A stretch of DNA of 64,000 nt, from NCBI RefSeq assembly GCF_049306965.1, contig NC_133197.1, forward strand, positions 1,822,501-1,886,500, read 5' to 3'. Source of the stretch: Danio rerio. Taxonomy: Eukaryota; Chordata; Actinopteri; Cypriniformes; Danionidae. Under the pieces are notes generated by a model. That model searched no databases. It was not told where the DNA came from and was given only the letters and a program-made list of their open reading frames with translations. Shown here one piece after another: positions 46,333-58,064 of this stretch. The position numbers and the translations under genes are program-made. Numbering within the stretch: position 1 is the stretch's first letter; the number at the start of each line of letters is the position of its first letter.

Positions 46333-47819
46333 ATAATATGCCAAAACAATCTGAATTTGAATTGTGTTCACGTGAATTATCGACGATTGTAATTTAATAA
46401 ATGAGCATTTTTATATACGGTTAAAAATTGTTTTGAATTTCTTAACTTGAATATTGAACATCTGAAATGTAAGACAGCTGAATTTTTCAAGGCAGTAATT
46501 TTCATTTTTTGTGTTCTGAATCGACAGACTGCAGATGTTGGGTTTGTAAAAACACAGTTTTAAATTTGCAATATGAAAAATTTCAGAACATCAAACTGAA
46601 CATCCTAAAATTCAAAACCAGAAATTCATATCGTAAAATTTAGATTCAGCAGAAAGTAGATCAGGGGTGACCAACAGGGTAGAGTGGACGATGACCGAAA
46701 AGTCCAACAAAGAATCACCCGCCTCTGCTTGATTCATAGTTATAGATGAATTACAGGATGTGAATTACGAGGGTGGGGGTTTGGGGTGGTCTGGAAATAG
46801 GTAAAAATAATATATTTTTTTAATCTACATATAGCCTAATGCAAAATTAAACTCAAATACTCACTAATATTTATTTTAGCTTTAGGAATAAGGTAGGCTG
46901 CTTTCAGTTTCGGGTCACATAAAACTCATCAAGTGGCTTCTATTCATTAGCAGCGGTGTAGCAACGGGGGAGGGGTGGGGGGGTTGTGCTAATTTAAGAA
47001 ATTAGGTTAACAAGAAATCTCTGAGCGAGTCATTCATAGTGAGTCACTTAATACATTTATAAATGAGCCGATTCCAATGAATCTGAACGAACAATTCAGT
47101 GGCAAAGAGAGAGATTTGGTTGCACTCATTGGACATTTTGGTTTATAATGCTGGTCACCCCTGACCTACTTTCTGCTGAATCTGCATTTTATGATATTCA
47201 ATTTGATGTTCTGAATTTCTTCATCTTGAAAACTTGAAACTGTATTTTTACAAACCCAATATCTGCAGTCTTTCAATGCAGAGCACAAATAAATCTAAAG
47301 ATTGAAAATACATCCTTAAAAAATTCTGCCTTGAAAATTTTATTTGTCTTACATTTCAGATGTTCATCCATTTTCTTGTCGGCTTAGTCCCTTTATTTAT
47401 CCGGGGTCGCCACAGCGGAATGAACCGCCAACTTATCCAGCAGGTTTTTTACGCAGCGGATGCCCTTCCAGCCGCAACCCATCTTTGGGCAACATTCACA
47501 CACACACTCATACACTACGGACAATTTAGCCTACCCAATTCACCTGTACCGCATGTCTTTTGGACTGTGGGGGAAACCGGAGCAGCCGGAGGAATCCCAC
47601 GCGAACGCAGGGAGAACATGCAAACTCCACACAGAAACGCCAACTGAGCCGAGGCTCGACCCAGCGACCTTCTGCGCCACTGCCTCGCCCATTTCAGATG
47701 TTCAAGTTATGAAATTCAAAGCAATTTTTAGCGGCATTTAACAATTCTTATTTATTAAATTACAATTGTCAGTAATTCAAATGAACACAATTCAAATTCA
47801 GATTGTTTGGCATGTTATT
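46333..47819. mobile_element. Large foldback element with about 340-bp arms
   Basis: The left arm 46333-46673 and right arm 47152-47819 (after removing a DANA at 47366-47695) are reverse complements over about 340 bp, at roughly 85-90 % identity by eye. For example, CAATCTGAATTTGAATTGTG pairs with CACAATTCAAATTCAGATTG. The loop is about 480 bp and non-coding. In gene E intron 1. Confidence 0.85.
47366..47695 (-). mobile_element. DANA SINE inside the foldback arm
   Basis: Minus-strand DANA from CATTTTCTTGTCGGCTTAGT to CGACCTTCTGCGCCACTGCC. It is flanked by CATTTCAGATGTTCA on both sides, so it arrived after the foldback. Confidence 0.9.
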
Positions 47820-48129
47820 CGCTCCATAAACACTCAGCTTAAAGTGAGCTAATCTGCTGCCTATTCTTAAATGGCTGTTTAATGAGTGTTTATAATCCGA
47901 GGCTCATCAATATTATCATCAATATGCCAGTAGTCACTGTTTCTTATTTTTATTATATCGATCTCTTCACATTTTCAAATTACCTCAATGAATTATTATT
48001 GATTTATTATATTGATATAATATTATTTAGTTCCTCAATCAGTGTAAATGAATCAGATTTCTCTGTTTATTCTTCTAAAGCTCCATCAGTGAAAGACAAA
48101 GACAGAGTTTATTGAAGGACAGTGAGAAG

Positions 48130-48184
48130 ATGAGTGATCCAGAACCCTGCAGAATTAAACAGGAAGAGACTGAAGAACTAATAG
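48130..48184 (+). CDS. Gene E exon 2: start codon and FiNZ N-terminus
   Basis: Exon 48081-48184. Codes MSDPEPCRIKQEETEELI plus one base. The acceptor is TCTTCTAAAG and the UTR lacks TGCCGC. Donor GTTTGT. Confidence 0.88.
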
Positions 48185-48315
48185 GTTTGTGTTTATTCAT
48201 TACTCTTCAATAATGAGGTTAAAGAACAGTGAGGTTAATCTTTAAGCACTTCATCAGTTTTAGCACTTTTTTTAATATTGTTTTGGCCTAAAGTTTAAAA
48301 TATAATATCGTAGCT

Positions 48316-50850
48316 CAGTGGTTCCCAACCTTTTTTTTTTTGCCTAAGACCCCCCTTTTCCCCCGGGAAATATTGTAAGGCCCCCGTCAACATTTAATGA
48401 TATTATCGCACATATAAGTTTGCAGTAATAAAAAGCCTAATCATTTGCGATCTCCAGCAGTTGATCTTCTTCCACAGCCATGCTGCATTCACCTGATTTG
48501 TTGACAAATGGGTTGCGAATTCATATCTTGGCAGTTGGTGGGTCATTCACTGGGTCTTTTCCCCTTAGTAAAGAAACTTTCCAAAGACGTCTGTTTCTTA
48601 CTCATTTTGCTGCCTGTAGGTTAAATTTTGGGTGCTCAAGTGACCAAGATGTAACCCCGAGAGTTCGGTCATTTTTCAAAATAAATGACTTTTCAAAATA
48701 AAAGCTCGTTCAGACTCGGATAATAAATAAAACGGAAATAATTCATGATTTCTTGTGCAGCCTGGTACCAGTTGATCTCCGGACCGGTGGTTGAGGAATA
48801 GCATGGTTTCCGCTACATTCATTCTTCCATGGCGGGGCGCCACGCTAAAATTCATCCCGCCACGGCTACATCACAGCTTCTCATTCAAAACATTTTATTT
48901 TTTTTAATAGCGGGTGATAGTATAGCCGTTTCAATTCACTTCAGGACGCATCAATATCGCTCTGTAGGTTTATTGGAGACATTCATGAACATTTCTAGCA
49001 ATTCTAATAAATGCTGGAGACATACTCGTTACATAAACGCACTAAATCGCACTTCAGCAGCGTTCATTTGAGAGCGCACAAGAAGATCTGCACGCTCTTG
49101 AAGCGGCTTATATTTGAGGGGCGTGCAAGAAGCTTTGTGCACGAGCAGAGGAAATCGGCGCGTGGAATGCAGAGGAACTCCTGCTGCATTTGCATCTGAG
49201 TCTGCTGAAACTCGGCTTCAACCGCCCCAATTCACACATATGGTCATTTCAATGTTTGAATGTTCTAAATTAACCAAACTGACTTTAACTATCATGTTTG
49301 ATATCATTTGAAATGTCTCAGTGCGATTGGTACAATGGTCTCATCCTCTCAGAAATAGACATAATCAACACAATAAATATATAACTTCAGGCATCTTTTG
49401 AACCACTGTGAAGGGTGTGACTTTTCCACAGGCAGCACTAAATGCGAAAGCCTTTTGTTATACACACAGCCCTTTCCTTGAGGGAATTCTTGGATTACTT
49501 AAGGTAAGGTTTGAGAAAGGCTCAGGGTGATTCTGCCTACTCAGATCAGCCCGTAACATGGAGCTTACGCTCCACCTTATGTATAATTTGAAGTCAGGTC
49601 TGCATCTTTTCATCTTGGATTTATCTTTGATAATTTGATGTTTGTATTGATCATTTATGAATTGACTGATTGAATTGGCATAATACATTTACCTGACTAA
49701 TAAATTGTAATGTTTGACCATATTTTGCTCACTCTGTAATTATTAGTTCTAGTAGATTACGCTGTATCCTTGTTTCCGCACGTCTTGCGTCAGGTCAGTA
49801 GACGGACTAAAATCCAGTTGAGATGGAGCATTGGGCACACTAATTGTGTTTTAGGGATCCGGCTGACTCTTGATATTGATTCAAGTGTACTTAGGTGGAA
49901 AGGGCGTTAACTTCCGTCTAGGTCAACAAGGTGTTGCACGACTAACCTAGATTGGGTACCCGACCTTTGTTTGAAGGTAATATTATTCTAAATTAAGTTC
50001 ATATGGGAAACCATGGGCTTGGTGAAAACCAAAGTTACTATAGAGTCCAGTAGTCGGGTACATTTATAATAATGTCCTAACCTCTAATTAGAAATGATAT
50101 TGTCTTAACTCAAGGGTGTACACCTAAGCGGGACTAACTAAAGTATTTTCGAACGAGCACGCTGGTAGCGGCCATCTAAAGTATTTGTCAATTTACCTCT
50201 GTTTAATATTCAAGACTGACCGGAGTGTGACCGTGAGGGACGCCTTCGGCCGGGGCGATTTCTCTGATCGACATGAGCACCCGAATGAACGGATGTAATA
50301 GTTACTAGTGAAGACAAAAGGTTCAAACATTTATCTAAATTACATATTGATATAATCTTCTTAATGTTTTATGATTGGAGTCAGATAAAACGAGGATAAA
50401 TATATTAATATTCTAAACCACCTCATACTAAAATTGGAGTCAGATATGAGTTAAATTCAAGGTAAATCAATATTGTGCACTGGAAAGACCGAACAGGCAT
50501 TAAACCTTCATCCACCAGTGGACAACGGCATTGGGCCAACTGGGTGGACCTTACATAGGCTATTACATAAATGCGATCTCTACCAGTAATACTGCGCTCA
50601 CGGCATTTGTCATTGAAATACCGCCACAGGTAGTTGGTAGATCTGTGTAAAAAAAAAAAAAAAAAAAAAAAAAGGCCTGCCGCCACAGCTGGAAAACATC
50701 CTAGAGGAAACACTGAATACTGTGTTAGGGGATAAAATGAACTAAGGCAACAGGATCATTCTCCTAATTGTCCACTGCTAAGACATTTTTTAAATATGAC
50801 GCGACCCCCACAAAGCTCGTGGGCCAGGACCCCCCTGTTGGGAACCGCTG
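48316..50850. mobile_element. hAT-type element with nested repeats
   Basis: The ends CAGTGGTTCCCAACCTTTTT and CTGTTGGGAACCGCTG are flanked by TCGTAGCT / TCATAGCT (48308-48315 and 50851-50858), an 8-bp duplication with one change. It is 2535 bp. Inside, another element seems to run from about 48807 (GGTTTCCGCTACATTCATTC) to 50717 (CCTAGAGGAAACACTG). Within that, 49380-50600 is unclassified repeat sequence with a poly-A run at 50650. No transposase. In gene E intron 2. Confidence 0.8.
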
Positions 50851-50897
50851 TCATAGCTGACCCACCCTTTAATGTTACTCATTTACTTCATTTTCAG

Positions 50898-51646
50898 ATG
50901 TGATGGTGAAGGAGGAAGAACTGAGTGAAGATGAGGAGAAACATCATGTCAAGAGTGAAGATGAAACTCAAATGAAGATCGAGCATAGTTTATCAACGGA
51001 AGGAACAGCCGTAAGAGATTTCACCTGCACTCAGTGTGGAAGGACTCTAGCCTCCATGTTCGATCTCAGGCATCACATGATGATCCACACTGGAGAGAAA
51101 CCGTACAAGTGTTCGCACTGCGACAAGAGCTTCAATCGTTTAGGAACCCTAAAAACACACATGCTGCTCCACACCGGAGAGAAAACACACACATGTGAGC
51201 AATGCGGCAAGTCATTTTTGAGGGCTGGAGACCTGAAGAAACATCTCCGAGTTCACACAGAGAGGAAGCCTTATTCATGCTCTGAGTGCGGAAGGAGGTT
51301 TTCGATGCAGAGCAATTTAACAGCGCACCAGAAGATCCATAGTGGCGTGAGAGAGTTTGTGTGCTGTGAGTGCGAGAAGACTTTTATTACAGCGGTAGAC
51401 TTGAGACGACACCAGAGGAGTCACACTGAGGAGAAACCGTACAAGTGTTTACACTGCGACAAAACGTTCAGATATTCGGGACATCTGAAAGTCCACCTGA
51501 TTATCCACACTGGAGAGAGGCCGTTCATATGCACTCAGTGTGGAAATGGTTTCAAGCGATCAACGCACCTTAATCGACACATGAAGATTCACACTCCCTT
51601 TGTCTCACATGAGGATGAACACTGGAGAGAAGACACACAGATGTGA
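50898..51646 (+). CDS. Gene E exon 3: FiNZ tail and seven fingers
   Basis: 267-residue protein with exon 2. Acceptor TTCATTTTCAG, then DVMVKEEELSEDEEKHHVKS, with VKEE and VKSE motifs. Seven fingers have contacts SFDH, RGTT, RGDK, MSNA, TVDR, YGHV, RTHR. Finger 1 has Leu (CGRTLAS) in place of the core Phe, so it may fold less well. TGVRE (here SGVRE) precedes finger 5. After finger 7 the frame leaves the family sequence (PFVSHEDEHWREDTQM, stop), while the linker and start of a further finger (MNTGEKTHRCDRYC) are legible in another frame from about 51611. This indicates a frameshift that shortened the array. Confidence 0.92.
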
Positions 51647-52260
51647 TCGGTACTGCCTACCGACCTTGGTGGATTCAATGGTGCCAGCATTAAAAATCAT
51701 AGGCTGTGGACAGTGTGAAACATGGATTGTGCCAAGGACTACCCAACCATTCTGGAGGATCGTGTGTGTCCTGAAGGCTGTACCGTTCAAATTAATCAGT
51801 TCGTCTTTATTTCAATATCGCTTTTACAGTTGAAAAATGTAATAACAATTACAAATTGAAACGGTGTCAGTCCAGTTTTCAGACTTCACACAGTTCAGTG
51901 TGGTTTTATATTCACTGCAGAAAGTCCAAACACTGAAGAGCAAATCCATCGATGCGCAGCTCTACAAGTCCTGAACCATGCAAGCCAGTGCCGTGTTATC
52001 AGCATAATAATGCACCAATACACACAGCAGGACGGGTGAAGGAGTTTTTTAATAAACATGGAAGTGATGTGGAACATGTCCAATGGCCTGCACAGTCACC
52101 AGATCCTAACATTATCAAGTCACTTTGAGTTGTTTTGGGGGAGCGAGTCAGGAAATGTTTTCCTCCACCGGTATAACAAAGTGACCTGAAGAAGAGTCCC
52201 TCTGGCCACTATGCAAGACTTGTATCTGTCATTTCCCTGGATGAATTGCTGCTGTATTGG
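51647..52260 (+). other. Gene E 3' flank
   Basis: Includes a dispersed repeat (about 51800-51910, TCGCTTTTACAG, GGTGTCAGTCCAGTTTTCAG). From 51930 to 52250 it resembles the end of an old mariner/Tc1-type copy (GTGGAACATGTCCAATGGCC, GGCCACTATGCAAG). No gene. Confidence 0.4.
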
Positions 52261-52268
52261 CCCTACAC

Positions 52269-52462
52269 CAGGGGTGTCCACACTCTGTCCTGGAGGGCCA
52301 GTGTCCTGTAGAGTTTAGCTCCAACCCTAATCAAACACACATGAACAAGCTAATCAAGCTTTTACTTGATATACTAGAAATTTCCTGGCAGGTGTGTTGA
52401 AGCAAGTTAGAGCTAAAGTCAGCACGACACTGGCCCTCCAGGACTGACTTTAGACACCCATG
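52269..52462. mobile_element. Small hAT-type element, first of a pair
   Basis: Ends CAGGGGTGTCCACACTCTGT and GACTTTAGACACCCATG. Flanked by CCCTACAC (52261-52268) and CCTTACAC (52463-52470). Confidence 0.8.
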
Positions 52463-52470
52463 CCTTACAC

Positions 52471-52662
52471 CAGGGGTGGCCAATCCTGTTCCTAGAGAGT
52501 CACCTTCCTGCAAATTTCAGTTGCAACCCATATCAAACACACCTGCCTGTAATTATAACGTGGTGTTCAGGTCCTAATTAATTGGTTCAGGTGTGTTTGA
52601 TATGGGTAGCAACTGAAATCTGCAGGAAGGTGGTTCTCCAGGAACAGGGTTGGCCACCCATG
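52471..52662. mobile_element. Small hAT-type element, second of a pair
   Basis: Ends CAGGGGTGGCCAATCCTGTT and CAGGGTTGGCCACCCATG. Flanked by CCTTACAC (52463-52470) and CCCTACAC (52663-52670), sharing one copy with its neighbour. Confidence 0.8.
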
Positions 52663-52670
52663 CCCTACAC

Positions 52671-53131
52671 CATATTAATGAATTACTGTGGTCTAAAACC
52701 AGGCCTTTAAGTTTCATTGTTCAACCCCTGTTTATCATTACGGAGAAATCATTAATGGCAGCCTTAAATTCCTAAAGTTGACCCTTAGGTATTTGTTCTT
52801 GCAACCTAAGTTTTACCACGGGTTCCCTTTTTTAGCTTAATGCATGGGTCTTAAACTTCGATAATTAAAAAAAAACCTTGCAATTTGGTGAAATAAGTGT
52901 TCCAAATTTCTGCTCTTTACCCCTCCATAAAAAAATGTTTAGTCCGATGAGGACTAATGATCTATGTTTTTTTTTTTCAGGGGCCCTAAATCCTCTAGTT
53001 ATGAGGCCAACACTGGACGACATAGTTAATTTACTCGCCTGTCCAGTGTTTGAACTATACCTTGGCCTTTGGAGAAGCCCACTTTGGGGGTCGCTTTAAT
53101 CTTGAGAGTCCCTTGCCACAATGATGTAGGG
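52671..53131. other. Intergenic DNA, no gene seen
   Basis: Fragmentary. GGGGTCGCTTTAATCTTGAG (about 53088) may be another old repeat edge. Nothing bounded. Confidence 0.35.
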
Positions 53132-53305
53132 CAGGGATGTCCTACACTGGTCCTGGAGGGCCAGTGTCGTGCTGACTTTAGCTCCATCTTGCTTCAACAT
53201 ACCTGCCAGGAAGTTTCTAGTATAGCTGGTTCAGGTGTGTTTGATTAGGTTGGAGCTAAACTCTCCAGGACACCGGCCCTCCAGGACTGAGTTTGGACAC
53301 CCCTG
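53132..53305. mobile_element. Small hAT-type element
   Basis: Ends CAGGGATGTCCTACACTGGT and ACTGAGTTTGGACACCCCTG. Flanked by ATGTAGGG / ATGTAGGC, an 8-bp duplication with one change. Confidence 0.8.
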
Positions 53306-53890
53306 ATGTAGGCTATAAAACACACAGGATCGCTGTCCTTAAGCAGCAATGTATAAGCACAAAAAATCTGTAAATATAAAACGAATATTTATATAATTGT
53401 AACTAACATTACAATGTAGGCTAAATGAACTTTATCGCTAAAAAGTGCTTGTTTACCCATCAATAACTTTCTTTGAGCTTTAAATATCTTTTGAGAGATT
53501 TATTTTTATAAACAACAACAGCCTACCTGCAGTGCTTCTGAGAGGAATACATCCATATAAAATCAACAAACATGAATAGGTTTCACTTAACAACAAAATA
53601 AAAAACCTTGTCAGGTAGCCTATCATTTTACCATTCGTTCTTTAAGTTCAAGATGATGATATTAAGGACAGCATTTGGTTTTGTTATTTTACATAGGCCT
53701 ATAAAATGGGATCTCACTTTTCACTCTGGTAAAACGTAATTGGAAAATGAGAGAAACACCATTGAAAGGGGTTCAGTTCGGTCAAGTTTACAGCAATGCC
53801 ATGGTGCTTAAAAAGAACGTTATTAGCCTACTGTATGAAACAAAAAGAAGTACAATGTCACATCATTTGTTTCGGTAAACGAATAAGCAG
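53306..53890. other. Intergenic DNA, no gene seen
   Basis: AT-rich, with no recognisable repeat terminus or domain. Confidence 0.4.
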
Positions 53891-54665
53891 TAGCCCCTTT
53901 CACACAGTGATACCGGTAAATATCTGGAAAATTTCCGGAACGACTTTACCGGTATATTCAAAAAAGCGCTGTTTACAGAGGCAAGGACGTTACGGAAATT
54001 TTCCGGAAAAGAGCATTCACACATCCATTCCAAAATACCGGTACATTCTGACATCATTCACCACAAATGAGCTTTAAACGGCTGCGCTTGTGTTTGTAAA
54101 CATTTGACTAAATTACAAACTCTGTGGATGATCAATATTGTGAACAACTTTCGCAGGATCACTTTCGCATGTCGAGATGTTCATAATATGTGCGTGTGCA
54201 GGCGCTCACAGGCTGTTTCACAGGCACACGCAAAGCTTGAAGGTAAACAAACAACGGCTTATCATAAGCATCTCATCGATGATTATTTACACAGTTGGCA
54301 TTAAGAAGAACATATAAACGTGATCTGACTAACTTCTAGCAGCTAAATGTGTCTGGAAAAATATTCAAAGGTTTTATTCTCACAAACCGCGCGGACGTGA
54401 ATGCGTCTGACTGTTGTGATTGGCTAAAGCAGACGTCTCACGTCAGCACGTTCTAGACGTGCACGCGCTTATTACGGCAATCTTCCTTCTGCATTCACAC
54501 AGCGCAGCATTCCGGCAAATTACCGGTAATGTTACAACTTTTCTTTCCGGAAAATAGCCAGAATGAATTTACCGGTATTTTCAAAAAGGACCTGTTCACA
54601 CATACAACCTTTCCGGAAAATTGCCGCCAATTTTCCGGAAAGGTCTGTATGTGTGAAAGGGGCTA
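53891..54665. mobile_element. DNA element with clustered ACCGGT and TTCCGGAA motifs
   Basis: Inverted ends TAGCCCCTTTCACAC and GTGTGAAAGGGGCTA, 775 bp. The palindromes TACCGGTA and TTTCCGGAAA recur about five to six times each, within about 150 bp of either end, in the manner of transposase-binding subterminal repeats. Non-coding. Confidence 0.75.
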
Positions 54666-55740
54666 GTGTCTCAACCTACATTTGAAAGTGTCTGGCTGTG
54701 ACTGTTTGACTCCTCAGTGCCCCCACATCTTGATGCTCATTACAAAAATAGCATGTGTAGTTATCTTTTTTAAATATAAGCTGTGAATCGCCGTCATGCA
54801 TGAATGATATTTTTGCACTTTTACACATAATAATCCATGACCACATTACACAATACTGAAACCGCACATCAAAATAACACATTGTCAATATTTTTGTTAT
54901 AGTTTCACAAATCAGGTTTTCAGGGAAGCCCATGTCTAATTTAGGGGAGCATGTAGTTGTAGTTCGCACCCTGCGCCTGTCGGGTATTCCCGAAGCATTT
55001 AGTGTATATGTTGTTTATATAGTTAGGGTGATATTAAGACTAAATGTTAATCATTCATAATTATGCACATATTTTTTTCAGAAAAAGCAGCTAATGACAT
55101 TTTAATAAAAGGCTAATAATAACAACACAAAATTAGTCGCGATGATAATTTGTATCGATGACTTGTGAGCAAAATGGTTGTATACTTAATAATATTAAAA
55201 ATAACGTGGAAAAAGTACATTAAATGCAAGAAAATCTAGTCTACTCAGACACGCAAACACAATCAGTTTGTGTGTAAAACTCTTAACCAGGTTTAGGATG
55301 AAGAAACATCACCTTAAGTTTTGACAGCAGCTTCATTGTGGGATTCAGATCAGCTTATAGATGGAGTTCCTCACCAAACAACCCTATATGAAGCTTTTAT
55401 TAATGTAGTCGTCTGTCATTTTGCCTCTTGATACAATTCAATCTTGTTAATATTTTGCTTAAAACAAATTGGTAATTAGATTGTTCAACAATGTTTAATG
55501 AGCTTCGAGCTGTTATTAAATGTTTTCATTACATATTTTGTTTAAAAGAGTTGTCTTCTGATTGAAGTTACCTCAGGAAACATGTTTATACTGTCAGCGA
55601 TAACGTGGGACTGTTGCATTGGCTTTTTTTAATTTGTTGAGTGTACTTTAAGCGTTTAAAGTGCCTAATAAACAGTATTTTTCACCTCACGCATGATTAC
55701 GATGGCCTTTGTTTACGTTAGCAATTGTTTTGACAGCTAA
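54666..55740. other. Intergenic DNA between genes E and F
   Basis: AT-rich, no gene or bounded repeat seen. Confidence 0.4.
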
Positions 55741-55835
55741 TTTGGCGCGTTGTTGATGATCCGCCGTTGCGGCCGCCTCGGCGTGGTGACGTCATCACTG
55801 ACGCGTTCACTCAGCGTCGAGTCTTAAGAGCTGAG
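55741..55835 (+). promoter_or_regulatory. Gene F promoter and exon 1
   Basis: TTTGGCGCGTTGTTGATGAT and CCGCCGTTGCGGCCGCCTCG closely match gene A. CRE TGACGTCA at 55787-55794, then TCACTGACGCGTTCACTCAG. The exon ends GAGCTGAG at 55835 before gtgagt. The conserved intron block runs to about 56000. Confidence 0.8.
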
Positions 55836-55999
55836 GTGAGTCGTTTTCGCTTTTTCTCGTGTTTACACAACAATAAAACACACTTTACAGTTTATTAAAG
55901 CGACATTCTGCGACTAGTTTCTGCATTGAGTTCACCTCTATCTGTGTGTCTGCTGACCAAAACAATACAGCAGGCAGAGAGGAGCTCTGAGAGGAAACA

Positions 56000-56498
56000 T
56001 GAGCTCAGTGTTTGGGTTTTTCCACATTTGTGTCAGCAATATCACAATTTATGGTCTGTGAATGTAATAATGGGGATCTACCGCGGTAGATAAAGATTAA
56101 AAATATATGTATTATTTATTTACATATGATTTTCTAGTTTATGTTCAGTGATGTGCTTCTGCTAACAATCTAATTACTTTATTGGTATGAATTCCTACTT
56201 CATAAAACTTGTTATGAATGCAATAATCTTTTTAATTATTAATTACAATAGTATTCATTTCATCATTGTAGCACTCATTATAAAATGAGCTGATTTGCTG
56301 CTGATCCTGAATGGCTGTAAATGACCATTTACTACCTGTGGCTCATTAATATTCAGATCTACATTAAATAAGTTTTGTTGGTGTTCGCTGTATTGAGCAA
56401 GTAACATATACACACATTGTGTCACCTGCAATAATATGCTTATATTGTTTCATCAATCAGTGTAAATGAATCAGATTTCTCTTTTTCTTCTCCTGAAG
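56000..56498 (+). other. Gene F intron 1
   Basis: Short AT-rich intron with the family-shared TTTGCTGCTGATCCTGAATG and acceptor TTCTTCTCCTGAAG. No insertion seen, unlike the other genes. Confidence 0.5.
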
Positions 56499-56553
56499 CT
56501 CTGCCGCCATCATTAAAAGACAGAGACAGAGTTTATTGAAGGACAGTGAGAAG

Positions 56554-56608
56554 ATGAGTGATCCAGAACCCTGCAGAATTAAACAGGAAGAGACTGAAGC
56601 ACAGATAG
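56554..56608 (+). CDS. Gene F exon 2: start codon and FiNZ N-terminus
   Basis: Exon 56499-56608. Codes MSDPEPCRIKQEETEAQI plus one base; AQ replaces EL at residues 16-17. IKQE is kept. Donor GTTTGT. Confidence 0.9.
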
Positions 56609-57009
56609 GTTTGTGTTTATTCATTACTCTTCAATAATGAGGTTGAAGATCAGTAACGTTGCAGGGATGCAGACTGAAACACGAATAACAGCATCATTAC
56701 AATATTAAAAATATAAAATGTGTACATTTTGCATTATAATTACCACTAATATTTTAATGTTGAAACTTTAATCATTTGTTTTTAAAAAGTTTTAGAATTT
56801 GTTAATATTTTTTATTTTATATTTCTAGATGTATGTTCAAAACATTTGCTCTGAAGTTCTATAATGAGAAGTAAACTCCATTTACTATAATGGAGTAAAT
56901 TTCTGTGTATATACCTCAAAATGTAATGAACAAATGGTCCTTTACATGTGGTCAATATACAGTCAAGCGTGAAATTATTCATACCCCTGGCAAATTCTGA
57001 ATTAAAGTT

Positions 57010-57770
57010 AAAATTTGTATGCAACCACATAACTGATGATGATTCGCATGTGTGTGTAGGGGTGGGACAACCACATAACTGATGATAATTGGCATGTGTG
57101 TGTAGGGGTGGGACAACCACATAACTGATGATGATTGGCATGTGTGTGTAGGGGTGGGACAACCACATAACTGATGATGATTGGCATATGTGTGTAGGGG
57201 TGGGACAACCACATAACTGATGATGATTGGCGTGTGTGTGTATGTAGAGGCGGGACAGACACATAATTGATGATGATTAGTGTGTGTGTGTGTGTGTGTG
57301 TAGGGGCAGGACAACCACATAACTAATGTTGATTGTCGTGTGTAGGGGTAAGACAACCACATAACTAATGATGATTGTTGTGTGTGTGTGTGTTTAGGGG
57401 CAGGATAACCACATAAATGATGATGATTGGCGTGTGTGTATGTATTGAGGCAGGACAACCACATAACTAATGATGATTGTCGTGTGTGTAGGGGTAAGAC
57501 AACCACATAACTAATGATGATTGTTGTGTGTGTGTGTTTAGGGGCAGGATAACCACATAACTGATGATGATTGGCGTGTGTGTATGTATTGAGGCAGGAC
57601 AACCACATAACTAATGATGATTGTCGTGTGTGTAGGGGTAAGACAACCACATAACTAATGATGATTGTTGTGTGTGTGTGTGTAGGGGCAGGATAACCAC
57701 ATAACTGATAATGATTGGCGTGTGTGTATGTATTGAGGCAGGACAACCACATAACAAATGACGTACAGAA
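57010..57770 (-). repeat. 46-bp minisatellite with about 144-bp higher-order repeat
   Basis: Unit built on ACAACCACATAACTGATGAT + GATTGGCGTGTGTGTAGGGG. The first copies (57060-57250) are simple 46-47-bp repeats. From about 57300 to 57760 three unit types alternate as a 144-bp block: TATTGAGGCAGGACAACC recurs at about 57443, 57587 and 57731. In gene F intron 2. The minus strand reads open for up to 269 codons but this is repeat-derived. Confidence 0.93.
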
Positions 57771-58064
57771 CATGTCTCGAACATGCATTGACCAAATGAG
57801 ATGATAGTACTTTTAGGTCAAACTAATAAAAAAAAAAGTGTATAACTTGTAATTAGAAATCTTATATTAAACACACATGATTTAAATGTGTTATGTCTAT
57901 AAAGGGGCAAAAGAAATTGAGTCTATAAAAGCAAATGTGCAAACATATTTGACCGTTTAAACACAAATGCTCTTATTCATGATCATTTCTCTGTATGGTT
58001 TAAACAGTCCAGAGCTGCATATGCTGTAAGAAACCAGCCTCTTAAAATGTAACTTACTTTTCAG

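Noticed and set aside
49380-50600. Possible LTR within the gene E intron hAT element
   Set aside because: No TG...CA boundaries with a matching short duplication could be found; left as unclassified repeat DNA.
57010-57770. CRISPR-like regular repeats
   Set aside because: No unique spacers; adjacent units are near-identical tandem copies in a vertebrate intron.
56812-57788. Minus-strand open frames of up to 269 codons (HANHHQLCGCPTPTH repeats)
   Set aside because: Translation of the 46-bp minisatellite in gene F intron 2; His and Cys spacing does not fit a zinc finger.
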